From assembly GCA_051004815.1 (NCBI GenBank), contig JBPCJY010000038.1, positions 1 through 12,356 of the forward strand: 12,356 nt of DNA, in the 5' to 3' direction. Shown here piece by piece: positions 6,553 to 12,356 of the stretch. The DNA is from JBBQXY01 sp051004815. Its GTDB lineage: Bacteria; Chloroflexota; Ktedonobacteria; Ktedonobacterales; Ktedonobacteraceae. Position numbers and translations under genes: made by a program. Position 1 is the stretch's first letter. Each line of letters opens with the position of its first letter. The notes under the pieces are model-generated. The model was not told the DNA's origin. It ran no database searches and saw nothing but the letters and a program-made list of their open reading frames with translations.

Positions 6553-7425
6553 ATGGTCAGGTCCAGTAGCACTGAAACGTGGCAGCACCGCGAGATGATG
6601 ACGAATGGCATTCGGATGCATTATGTGACGCAGGGTAAAGGGCCGCTGGTGGTGCTGCTGCACGGCTTTCCTGAGTTCTGGTACTCCTGGCGACACCAGA
6701 TACCCTTCCTGGCGGAACATGGCTATAGGGTTGTGGCACCAGATTTGCGCGGGTACAACGATACCGATAAGCCACGTAAAGGCTATGACGTGCCAACTCT
6801 CTTGCGCGACATCGCGGGTTTAATCAAAGGGTTGGGTGAGGAGCAAGCCACCATCGTTGGGCACGATTGGGGTGGTGCATTGGCATGGTCTTTCGCGATG
6901 GATTATCCACAGATGACACGCAACTTGATTGTGCTGAATGCTCCTCACCCGCTAGCTCTGTTTCGCGAGTTGCGCACACTCAAACAACTGCGCAAAAGCT
7001 GGTATATCTTCGCCTTCCAACTGCCCTGGCTGCCAGAAATCATGCTGTCGCGCAATAACGCTAACAGTGTGGGTAGAATGCTCAATGGTAGTGCGGTACA
7101 AAAAACGGCTTTTCCGCGGGAGGTGACGGCGATATATCGTGCGGCCATGAGTAAGCCGGGGGCGATGACGGCGGCGCTGAACTATTACCGCCAGTTGTTT
7201 CGCCGCTTACCCGGTCGCTCGACCACGCAAGCGGCACGCATTACCGCGCCTACGCTATTAATCTGGGGCGAGCAAGATATCGCGCTGGATATTGCATTGA
7301 CACATGGCCTGGAGCAGTGGGTAGATCATCTCCAGATTCAGTATTTGCCAGAGAGCGGCCATTGGGTGCAGCAGGAGCAACCCGAAGAGGTAAACCAGTT
7401 GATGTTGGGCTTTCTGCTGCGGTAA
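6553..7425 (+). CDS. Alpha/beta hydrolase, epoxide hydrolase type
   Basis: 290 residues with the full alpha/beta-hydrolase plan: oxyanion HGFPE (37-41), the strand-turn PDLRGYNDTDKP (63-74), nucleophile elbow GHDWGG with Asp105, acid Asp242 in WGEQD, and catalytic His270 in SGHWVQQEQPEEV. An Asp nucleophile with Trp next to it and Tyr residues in the lid (Y151; Y211 or Y212) points to soluble epoxide hydrolases, which open epoxides to diols via an ester intermediate. Haloalkane or fluoroacetate dehalogenases share the fold and are the main alternatives. It starts 23 bp after sdhB with GAGAGG nine bases before the ATG, so it is probably transcribed with sdh, although no metabolic link is evident. 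Confidence 0.85.
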   Translation: MVRSSSTETWQHREMMTNGIRMHYVTQGKGPLVVLLHGFPEFWYSWRHQIPFLAEHGYRVVAPDLRGYNDTDKPRKGYDVPTLLRDIAGLIKGLGEEQATIVGHDWGGALAWSFAMDYPQMTRNLIVLNAPHPLALFRELRTLKQLRKSWYIFAFQLPWLPEIMLSRNNANSVGRMLNGSAVQKTAFPREVTAIYRAAMSKPGAMTAALNYYRQLFRRLPGRSTTQAARITAPTLLIWGEQDIALDIALTHGLEQWVDHLQIQYLPESGHWVQQEQPEEVNQLMLGFLLR

Positions 7426-7480
7426 TAGATTTCTACATCTCACTTTAGCCACACCCTACCACCCCAGAGTACCCGCAAGG

Positions 7481-7622
7481 AGTACCCAATAGGCGTCAAG
7501 TTAAGGTGTGGAGAAGTGGGCGTCTCGGAGGGGACGCTGGCGTCCCCTCCCTTCCCACCTCACCCCCGCCCCTCCGGAGATCCCCGTGCCGATGCGTCGT
7601 CCTTACCTTGACGCCTATTGGG
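7481..7622. mobile_element. MITE-like element B inserted in element A
   Basis: 25-bp terminal inverted repeats (7482-7506 and 7601-7625) match at 24 of 25 positions; the right one includes CTTGACGCCTATTGGGTAC. In the middle is a perfect 10-bp stem, GGAGGGGACG (7527-7536) with CGTCCCCTCC (7541-7550), and a CTGG loop. GTACCCGCAAGG occurs on both sides (7469-7480 and 7622-7633) but once in the opposite arm of A, as expected of a target duplication. The exact ends are ambiguous by a few bases because the terminal GGGTAC overlaps the duplicated target. Confidence 0.65.
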
Positions 7623-7677
7623 TACCCGCAAGGGGCTTGCACGGGTAGGGTTTTTGCAATGCCCAGTTCCTGCCCCC

Positions 7678-7860
7678 TGTCATTCTGAGCGCAGCGCAGA
7701 ATCTCCGTTCGGACATGTCATTCTGAGCGCAGCGCAGAATCTCCGTTCGGACATGTCATTCTGAGTGCAGCGAAGAATCTCTGTTCGGACATGTCATTCT
7801 GAGTGCAGCGCAGAATCTCCGTTCGGACATGTCATTCTGAGTGCAGCGCAGAATCTCCGT
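7678..7860. repeat. Tandem array of five 38-bp units
   Basis: Units begin at 7678, 7716, 7754, 7792 and 7830, each with TGTCATTCTGAG(C/T)GCAGCG and each exactly 38 bp from the next; the last is cut after about 31 bp. Units 1-2 have GAGCGCAG and units 3-5 GAGTGCAG; unit 3 also has two private changes. An inverted sixth copy follows at 7867-7895. The units are contiguous with no spacers, so this is not a CRISPR array. Confidence 0.9.
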
Positions 7861-8036
7861 GGCACGAGAGATTCTGCGCTGCGCTCAGAATGACAGGGGG
7901 CGCAAGCAAGGAATGACAGGGGGGTTCAGAATGACAGGGGGCGGGAACTGGGCGGTGCAAAAACCTCCCTGTGCAAGCCCTTGCGGGTACCCTGGGGTGG
8001 GCGAACGCGCCGCGCACACTTATGCAAAACAACAGC

Positions 8037-8118
8037 AAAAAGGCCGAACCGCTTGTCGCATCCTGGGGGGAAAGAGATGCGACCGCTCGCTTTAGGCGAG
8101 CATCGGTTCGACCTTTTT
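8037..8118. other. Three-way-junction structured element
   Basis: An outer stem pairs 8037-8051 with 8104-8118 (14 of 15; AAAAAGG at one end, CCTTTTT at the other). Inside are two perfect hairpins: GTCGCATC (8055-8062) with GATGCGAC (8076-8083), and GCTCGC (8085-8090) with GCGAGC (8096-8101). Junction strands are only two or three bases, so the fold is compact. Read on the minus strand it ends GGTTCGGCCTTTTTG, which could end transcripts from the zinc-ribbon gene that stops at 8243. It could also be a structured RNA or repeat; I know no matching family. Confidence 0.55.
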
Positions 8119-8126
8119 GGCGGTCA

Positions 8127-8180
8127 TGGTGGGAGTCACTGCGACGACTATGGGGGTCGTCACGACGATAGTCACCACCA
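8127..8180. other. Hairpin with two exclusive pairings
   Basis: TGGTGG (8127-8132) pairs with CCACCA (8175-8180). Within, either GACGAC (8143-8148) pairs with GTCGTC (8156-8161) or GACTAT (8146-8151) pairs with ATAGTC (8168-8173); the two share three bases and cannot coexist. It lies between the zinc-ribbon stop and the three-way junction. Function unknown. Confidence 0.4.
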
Positions 8181-8242
8181 ACCACTCAATTAAAAAGGAG
8201 AAGTCTTGCATCTTCGCTGTTGCCAGACTGGGATATGATAGC

Positions 8243-8533
8243 CTACGCTAGCAGAAGCTGTCCCTCGTTTTCTGGTAACGGTGAAGAAGGGATCGCGGGA
8301 AACATGGTTTCTCCGATACACTGAATATGCTGGAACTCATCTTCAGTTTGGGACGACACCGCTGCGCCGCCATTACTATTAAAATCGCCGACCGCCTCTA
8401 ACCAGGATGCGCCACACACCCGGCACATACCATGGCTTGCTTCGTAGATCTTGGGCATCGGTAACACGGATGTACGTTCTCCGATGCTATTGATCAATCG
8501 TAAACACCACGCGCACTGTCGTACCATAACCAT
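8243..8533 (-). CDS. Small zinc-ribbon protein, CxxC...SHGxCxxC
   Basis: 96 residues. CAWC (near residue 7) and SHGMCRVCGASW (near 33-44) form a four-Cys plus His pattern. It resembles the zinc-ribbon-like module (CSWCKRIRDD...SHGICPDC) that is often attached to PAS kinases and response regulators; here it stands alone, followed by a low-complexity acidic tail without recognised features. I start it at ATG 8531-8533, with AGGA about ten bases upstream; GTG 8540-8542 lies too close to that site, and ATG 8525-8527 is also possible. It lies 79 bp after the anti-sigma gene on the same strand and may be co-transcribed. Role unknown; zinc binding is inferred from the motif. Confidence 0.65.
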   Translation of the reverse strand: MVMVRQCAWCLRLINSIGERTSVLPMPKIYEASHGMCRVCGASWLEAVGDFNSNGGAAVSSQTEDEFQHIQCIGETMFPAIPSSPLPENEGQLLLA

Positions 8534-8612
8534 AATTCTCACGTCCTTTCACCCTGCCGCCCTGGTTTATCCGGTTCGCAAATGAGTCAATGAGTGTACA
8601 CGTAGCCTTGTC

Positions 8613-9614
8613 TTAATGATGATTTGTACCAGCCCTCTGTAGCAGATTGGTCGAGCATTTCCCGTATTGAATATCCTGCAGCACCGCTAAATTAACGGAT
8701 GAGTGCATCATATTTGCGGAAATAGTAATCGGCGCATCTTTGCAAGAAGAAATAGACCAGCCGTCCTGGAAAGTGCCTGACGCGTCTACCTTCCCAAGGT
8801 GTCGCGTCTTGAACGAACCATCCCCAAACTGAATAACCAGTTCGAGCCTGGTACCCGGTTTAAAGTTCTTGCCACAGATACTGAAATGATGTGTTATTTT
8901 ATCATTACACTCAAAGATGGTTGGTAGCGGCACACCGGGCGTTAGCGTTGCTCCCGATCCCGACTGCGGCCCCGCTGTCGGGGTTGCCGTTAGATGAGAC
9001 GATACAGCTATGGTCTGTTGCGTCCCCGCCGTAGTTATACCCCTTGGTAAATGGGTTGGCTGAAACAGGTTATGTCCGTTCAGTGCGGCTAACACCACTA
9101 TTGCTGTCAACGCCAGCATCAGGAATGTTGCCGCGAAAACGCCAGATAACGATAACGGTATAATGGCCATGCCGCGATGCGTGCGCCTTTGCGGTACTAG
9201 CTTTAATTTCCGCATATATGGAAGCAAAGCGGATACTGCTTGAACCAACAGGATTCGTAAGACGCGCAGCAAATGCGTTAGTAGAGCTATGCCCAGGGCC
9301 AGGTCTTCGTGCAAACGCTCGTGTTGACGGAGTTGATACGCGAGCCGCGCCGCCTCTGGACTCTGTAGCCAGCTCCACTCCGCACCCTTTTTCAGCAAGG
9401 GTAATGAATTGCGTTGCAGCGTATCATCGAGCATGATGCTTGTCTGTCGCAGCTCATTATAGCGTCCCTGACACTCTGCGCAGTCAGCGATATGCTGGTG
9501 GATGTCAGGCTCGTTCGTACCGAGCGACTGCTGGCGAATACAGGCAAGCAGAATGCCATCATCCAAATGTGCTTTTCCATCCTCATCCCCTGACCACCGC
9601 ATTTGTCCTGACAT
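8613..9614 (-). CDS. Membrane anti-sigma factor with zinc-finger domain
   Basis: 333 residues. The N-terminal anti-sigma domain has the HxxxCxxC zinc motif at H41, C45 and C48 (HIADCAEC), expected to hold the ECF sigma factor at the membrane. A helical region (about 85-135) leads to one membrane span (about 150-178). A Thr/Ser/Pro/Gly-rich linker (about 195-235) then leads to an outer domain of about 100 residues with four Cys (in FECND, SICGK, SSCKD and GKCS), probably two disulfides. The sensed signal is unknown. It begins 22 bp after the sigma stop, the usual sigma/anti-sigma pairing. The ATG at 9614 has only a modest upstream AAGG. Confidence 0.87.
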   Translation of the reverse strand: MSGQMRWSGDEDGKAHLDDGILLACIRQQSLGTNEPDIHQHIADCAECQGRYNELRQTSIMLDDTLQRNSLPLLKKGAEWSWLQSPEAARLAYQLRQHERLHEDLALGIALLTHLLRVLRILLVQAVSALLPYMRKLKLVPQRRTHRGMAIIPLSLSGVFAATFLMLALTAIVVLAALNGHNLFQPTHLPRGITTAGTQQTIAVSSHLTATPTAGPQSGSGATLTPGVPLPTIFECNDKITHHFSICGKNFKPGTRLELVIQFGDGSFKTRHLGKVDASGTFQDGWSISSCKDAPITISANMMHSSVNLAVLQDIQYGKCSTNLLQRAGTNHH

Positions 9615-9636
9615 AGAACGTCTACCTTACCTGAGC

Positions 9637-10197
9637 TTATTGCTTATTTGCCTGGGAAGATGTCCCATAGAGCTCACGAAACTTTTCCACACTACGAGCC
9701 ACACGCTTACGAACTGCCTCTGGAGTCATCCCCAATATGTGACCGATTTCTTCATACGTGAAACTATTGCCATAGTGCAAGTGCAAACAGGCCGCATCTT
9801 TCGATTTCATTTTCAGCAGCGTTTCATGTACCATGATCCGCGCCTCCGCTGGACCTTCTGGTCCAGGTACCATCAGACAAGCATTATGGTCTTCCGAACT
9901 TGCGGCGTCATCCAATCCCACAAATGCACGCAAGCGTTTGCGGTTCAAATAGCGCAGGCCATAATTTGTTGCAATACGATAGATCCAGGCATCCAACAAA
10001 AGATCCGACGAAGTTCTACCTATTTCTTTATACACCTGTAAAAAAGTGTCCTGTGCAAGATCAAGGGCCACTTCGCGGTTTCCCACGAGACGATACAAAT
10101 ATCCTGTTATGGGTTGCTGTAGCCGCTCGATCAGTAATCGAAAGGCCTGGGCATCTCCCGCTTGTAGACTCTCTACCACCTGAACATCCATCACCAT
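9637..10197 (-). CDS. ECF RNA polymerase sigma factor
   Basis: 186 residues. Region 2 is about 14-90 (LVGNREVALDLAQDTFLQVY and WIYRIATNYGLRYLNRKR, both family hallmarks) and region 4 about 124-175 (SFTYEEIGHILGMTPEAVRKRVARSVEKF). It is distinct from the sigma factor in the left part of the window. It is followed by its anti-sigma gene and presumably activates its own operon on the signal sensed by that protein. The ATG at 10197 has GGAG 13 bases upstream, somewhat far; ATG 10189-10191 is an alternative that removes two residues. The target regulon is unknown. Confidence 0.92.
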   Translation of the reverse strand: MVMDVQVVESLQAGDAQAFRLLIERLQQPITGYLYRLVGNREVALDLAQDTFLQVYKEIGRTSSDLLLDAWIYRIATNYGLRYLNRKRLRAFVGLDDAASSEDHNACLMVPGPEGPAEARIMVHETLLKMKSKDAACLHLHYGNSFTYEEIGHILGMTPEAVRKRVARSVEKFRELYGTSSQANKQ

Positions 10198-10225
10198 CTT
10201 GGTCTAATAGCTCCAAAGAGGTCTA

Positions 10226-10289
10226 GTCCGTATTTTTTCTTCTGTGGTACCTCTACTAAATATAATCAATGAAGAGGTTGAATACGGAC
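10226..10289. promoter_or_regulatory. Two-tier inverted repeat before the ECF sigma gene
   Basis: GTCCGTATT (10226-10234) is exactly inverted at 10281-10289, and ACCTCT (10249-10254) at 10273-10278, with an AT-rich loop that includes TATAAT (10261-10266, plus strand) or TATATT on the minus strand. It ends about 30 bp before the sigma start. It could be an operator or a leader hairpin controlling the sigma operon; no matching -35 was firm. The rest of 10290-10429 shows nothing clear. Confidence 0.4.
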
Positions 10290-10429
10290 ACTTTTTTGAG
10301 CAATTTCCGAAGTTTTTGGCACCTATCTATACGACGGATATATCGAAGCTGTTCTAACTAGCACAAACTAAATTCCTAGTACCGCTCTACTTCTCACCCT
10401 AGCCACCCACTATCAGCAGAAACGGACGT

Positions 10430-10450
10430 TTGACAGCAAAGTTGACAGCA
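10430..10450. repeat. 9-bp direct repeat beside the integrase stop
   Basis: TTGACAGCA occurs at 10430-10438 and again at 10442-10450, 12 bp apart, 12 bases beyond the integrase stop codon. Direct repeats at this place may be integrase or excisionase arm sites, or part of an attachment site; the far end of the element is outside the window, so no att pair can be shown. Confidence 0.4.
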
Positions 10451-10462
10451 TACCACCGCAAC

Positions 10463-11599
10463 TTAGCCCTTAAAAAGGTCATCCCACTTATGCGTTGCGT
10501 CGTCTTGCATCGAGGGCAGCAGGTGAGAATAGGTATCCATGGTCATGCTGATCGTGCTGTGTCCCAGTATTTCCTGCACAATCTTTGGGTGTACCCCCAT
10601 CGTCAACAGGATGGTTGCTGTACTGTGCCTGAGATCGTGGAAACGCTTATGTGGCAACCCCGCCACTTTGAGGAGCTTTTGGAACACCGCGTGAAAGTTC
10701 CCTTTATCAATGAAACCGCCGCAATAGCTTGGGAAAACGAGATCACTCTCACGCCAGGTATTGCCAGCCTTCAAGTGCATTGCTTCAATGTGCAAACGCT
10801 GCTTTTTCAGTGCTTCCATCACAAACTGCGGTAGTCTGATCTTGCGTCTACTCTTGGCTGTCTTTGGTTCGTGTTCGACATACCCTCGCCCAGGAATAGG
10901 CAGAACGGTACGGCGCACATGGACGCTGGCACCTTCAACGTCGATATCTTGCCAACGCAGGGCAAACAACTCACCTTGCCTCATACCCGTTACCAGAGCC
11001 ATCGTGAGCAACGCCTCCAAATGGTGTCCCTTGGCCGCTTCTAAAAGCCTATGCGCTTGCTCTTGCGATAATGGCACTGCTTCATGGCGAACACGGCGCG
11101 GCGGCGAAACAACGTCACACACGTTTTGCGCAACCAGTTTCCAACGGACAGCATTTTTCAGTGCTTTATGCAACACACCATGCATCGATATGACCGAGCC
11201 AGGAGAAAGCCCCGCTTTGAGTTTCTCAGCATAGAACGCTTGCACTTGCTGTGCCGTGAGCTTCTGAACCTGAATCTGCCCCAATGCAGGAAGAATATGC
11301 TTTTTGAGGAGATGGTGATGCTTTATGTACGTGCTCTCACGAATTGCAGGTTTATCTACGTCTTCTAACCAATGCTCAAGATAATCTTTGAGCTTTTGTT
11401 GTGGCCCCGTGGCAAGCATGCCCTGCTCTTGCTCACGTTGCGCTTTACGCAGCTTTTCCAGGACTTCCTTTTGTGTCTCTCCATAGAGATACTTGCGCTT
11501 ACCAGTCGCTTCCACAATAAAACTACCAACATACCGCCCGTCAGATTGACGCCGATAGATTGAACCTTCGCCATGTCCACGCCGCTTTTGTTTTCCCAT
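10463..11599 (-). CDS. int: Tyrosine integrase
   Basis: 378 residues, complete, of the phage/ICE integrase type. It has an N-terminal DNA-arm domain (about 10-55, GEGSIYRRQSDGRYVG), a SAM-like core-binding domain (about 68-155, KDYLEHWLEDV), and a catalytic domain (about 173-370). All active residues are present: R207 (TGMRQGEL), K249 (TAKSRRK), H321 and R324 (HDLRH), H347 (LGHS) and the nucleophile Y357 (DTYSH). The ATG at 11599 has AGG five bases upstream. It follows an excisionase-like gene and a terminator hairpin on the same strand. It should integrate and excise the element to which it belongs, most likely lying to the right. Confidence 0.95.
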   Translation of the reverse strand: MGKQKRRGHGEGSIYRRQSDGRYVGSFIVEATGKRKYLYGETQKEVLEKLRKAQREQEQGMLATGPQQKLKDYLEHWLEDVDKPAIRESTYIKHHHLLKKHILPALGQIQVQKLTAQQVQAFYAEKLKAGLSPGSVISMHGVLHKALKNAVRWKLVAQNVCDVVSPPRRVRHEAVPLSQEQAHRLLEAAKGHHLEALLTMALVTGMRQGELFALRWQDIDVEGASVHVRRTVLPIPGRGYVEHEPKTAKSRRKIRLPQFVMEALKKQRLHIEAMHLKAGNTWRESDLVFPSYCGGFIDKGNFHAVFQKLLKVAGLPHKRFHDLRHSTATILLTMGVHPKIVQEILGHSTISMTMDTYSHLLPSMQDDATHKWDDLFKG

Positions 11600-11621
11600 T
11601 CTAGCCTAGCCCCTCTATCGA

Positions 11622-11663
11622 ACAAAAACGTCCTGTTGTTGTTATTACCCAACAACAAGACGT
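11622..11663 (-). terminator. Intrinsic terminator between xis-like gene and int
   Basis: On the minus strand a hairpin pairs 11659-11663 with 11628-11632 (GACGT/ACGTC) and 11650-11657 with 11634-11641 (eight bp, one unpaired base each side, eight-base loop). TTTTGTT follows directly. Its left end is only 23 bp before the integrase start. It probably reduces read-through from the excisionase-like gene into int. Confidence 0.6.
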
Positions 11664-11677
11664 GTCACAATCAAATC

Positions 11678-11884
11678 TCATGCACTCTGCTGCTCATGCT
11701 GCTTGAGCCAGTCCTGCAATGATGATGGATGCACCCGACGGACACCGCACAACATGACAGTGGGAAGGTTATTACAGCGCATGAGTTTGTACACGGTATT
11801 GCGGCATACGCCAAGCTGAATAGCGACATCGGACACACTCAAGAGCAAAGGCTGTACTACGGTTGGATTCTTACGTCTTGCCAT
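11678..11884 (-). CDS. Excisionase-like HTH protein
   Basis: 68 residues with one winged helix-turn-helix of the MerR/excisionase (HTH_17) type: LLLSVSDVAIQLGVCRNTVYKL (about 13-34, read as two helices) then the wing and VHPSSLQDWLKQH (51-63). Proteins like this bind DNA near attachment sites and direct a tyrosine integrase toward excision; some act as regulators instead. AGGTGG lies five bases before the ATG. Int lies 78 bp downstream beyond a terminator. A short inverted repeat, TGGC-TT-GCCA (11908-11917), 24 bp upstream of the start, may be an operator. Confidence 0.82.
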   Translation of the reverse strand: MARRKNPTVVQPLLLSVSDVAIQLGVCRNTVYKLMRCNNLPTVMLCGVRRVHPSSLQDWLKQHEQQSA

Positions 11885-11963
11885 ATTGCCACCTCACTTT
11901 TCTCTATTGGCTTGCCATTGGTGTAGGTATGGGGAAGCAAGCTTACACTTTTTGTATTTAGAG

Positions 11964-12005
11964 GGGCGCGTGTTACTTATACCGCGCCCTAAACTTTTTG
12001 TTTTT
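11964..12005 (+). terminator. Hairpin followed by a T-rich tract
   Basis: GGGCGCG (11964-11970) pairs with CGCGCCC (11983-11989) over a 12-base loop, followed by TAAACTTTTTGTTTTT. The shape fits a plus-strand intrinsic terminator, yet no plus-strand gene precedes it. It may instead shield the excisionase-like gene from outside transcription. Confidence 0.45.
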
Positions 12006-12024
12006 GTGCAAAAAAAGCCAGTTT

Positions 12025-12088
12025 GTTGCCGGCGACAAGCGGCGGCCCCAGGGGGCATGCCGCCGCCGCTTCGCGTGCCGCCGACAAC
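12025..12088. repeat. Very GC-rich hairpin
   Basis: AAGCGGCGGC (12037-12046) pairs exactly with GCCGCCGCTT (12062-12071). Outside it GTTG and CGGCG (12025-12034) pair with CGCCG and CAAC (12079-12088), each with one unpaired base. The structure is strong on either strand. Confidence 0.6.
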
Positions 12089-12101
12089 ACGGAGACATCC
12101 A

Positions 12102-12156
12102 CCATCGTGAGCAAAGGCGGGGTGAGGAGCCACCTTACTTCTTTTGCTAACGATGG
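12102..12156. repeat. 14-bp inverted repeat with inner stem
   Basis: CCATCGTGAGCAAA (12102-12115) is inverted at 12143-12156 with one mismatch; an inner GGTG/CACC stem lies at 12121-12124 and 12131-12134. It directly follows the GC-rich hairpin. Confidence 0.55.
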
Positions 12157-12356
12157 GTGTGGGTGTGTTCGCATCGTGTGCTCGTGCCAACTGGCAGGAC
12201 TCCATCACGAACAGCGTGGGCGTGCAGCGCGTGGCGCACATAGAGCCAAGCCCTCTCATGGGTCTGCAACGACCCTTACGGCATGGTGTGTGGGCGTGTG
12301 ACTTGACTTGTATCAAGCAAGAAGGTGTTCCGAGTGAAGCAAAACACAGATGATGG

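Larger units (their letters stand above)
7459..8000. mobile_element. Large palindromic repeat element A (composite)
   Basis: A non-coding element with long inverted arms. The right arm (about 7926-8000) pairs with 7621-7688 and, past an interruption, with 7459-7480 (CCACCCCAG...GTACCCGCAAGG). Arm identity by eye is about 90 percent. The interruption is element B. The interior holds five tandem 38-bp units, an inverted copy (7867-7895) and three spaced copies of AATGACAGGGGG (7889, 7912, 7930). It fills most of the space between the convergent hydrolase and zinc-ribbon genes and may serve as a transcription barrier. No transposase is present. Confidence 0.7.
11885..12356. other. Hairpin-rich tract without a convincing gene
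   Basis: 472 bases to the window end hold no ORF with a good start signal or recognisable domain. Visible are at least three strong hairpins (entered separately), a small stem CTTGA/TCAAG (12304-12308 and 12313-12317), and three copies of an 11-mer G(C/T)GTGGG(C/T)GTG at 12157, 12214 and 12288. It could hold an origin, an excisionase/integrase binding region, or simply repeats. Confidence 0.5.

Noticed and set aside
7678..7860. Regular 38-bp repeats as a CRISPR array
   Set aside because: Units are directly contiguous with no variable spacers, and no cas gene is present.
7832..8185. 117-residue minus-strand frame over the repeats
   Set aside because: It is made largely of repeat DNA from element A and the structured element, with no domain or good start signal.
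8110..8190. Short minus-strand peptide frame rich in Val and Thr through the hairpins
   Set aside because: No ribosome site precedes it and the repeated Val/Thr codons are explained by the inverted-repeat DNA.
9102..9111. Inverted TTGACAGCA inside the anti-sigma gene as a second att copy
   Set aside because: A single 9-mer match within a coding region is plausible by chance in 12 kb, and the location would split the sigma module.
11894..12316. 140-residue minus-strand frame in the hairpin-rich tract
   Set aside because: Its composition follows the GC-rich hairpins, no domain is seen, and it runs almost to the excisionase-like gene without a good start signal.

Overview
The window looks like chromosome of a Ktedonobacteria-like Chloroflexota. 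That assignment is an inference from three things: two ECF sigma modules close together, an sdhC-sdhD-sdhA-sdhB order with Chloroflexota/Actinobacteria-like subunits, and intergenic DNA full of short palindromic repeats built on TGTCATTCTGAGCGCAGCGC. No rRNA, tRNA or CRISPR array was seen.

Left part (1-2062, minus strand): an operon of an ECF sigma factor, a Tat-anchored Rieske [2Fe-2S] protein with an unusual ~95-residue N-terminal extension, and a YtkA/FixH-like secreted protein. The Rieske stop and the YtkA start overlap as ATGA. The Rieske gene sits where an anti-sigma gene normally sits, and its N-terminus resembles the cytoplasmic part of such proteins. This suggests a redox-sensing membrane anti-sigma factor, the most interesting gene-level idea here.

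Upstream spacer (2077-3161): three different palindromic elements, a probable promoter for the next operon, and a possible small minus-strand gene.

Centre (3162-7425, plus strand): sdhC, sdhD, sdhA and sdhB (complete succinate:quinone oxidoreductase, all cofactor ligands visible), followed 23 bp later by an epoxide-hydrolase-type alpha/beta hydrolase.

Convergent spacer (7426-8242): a mosaic of inverted repeats. A ~142-bp palindromic element (B) appears to have jumped into one arm of a larger element (A), duplicating about 11-12 bp of target; the intact opposite arm of A shows the sequence before insertion. A carries five tandem 38-bp units and a sixth inverted copy. Next to it lies a three-way-junction fold of about 82 bp.

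Right part (8243-10197, minus strand): a second ECF sigma factor with its zinc-type anti-sigma factor (HxxxCxxC, one membrane segment, Cys-containing outer domain) and a small zinc-ribbon protein.

Far right (10430-12356, minus strand): an intact tyrosine integrase and an excisionase-like HTH protein separated by an intrinsic terminator, a 9-bp direct repeat just past the integrase stop, then a hairpin-rich, apparently non-coding tract to the window end. This is probably one end of an integrated element whose remainder lies to the right.
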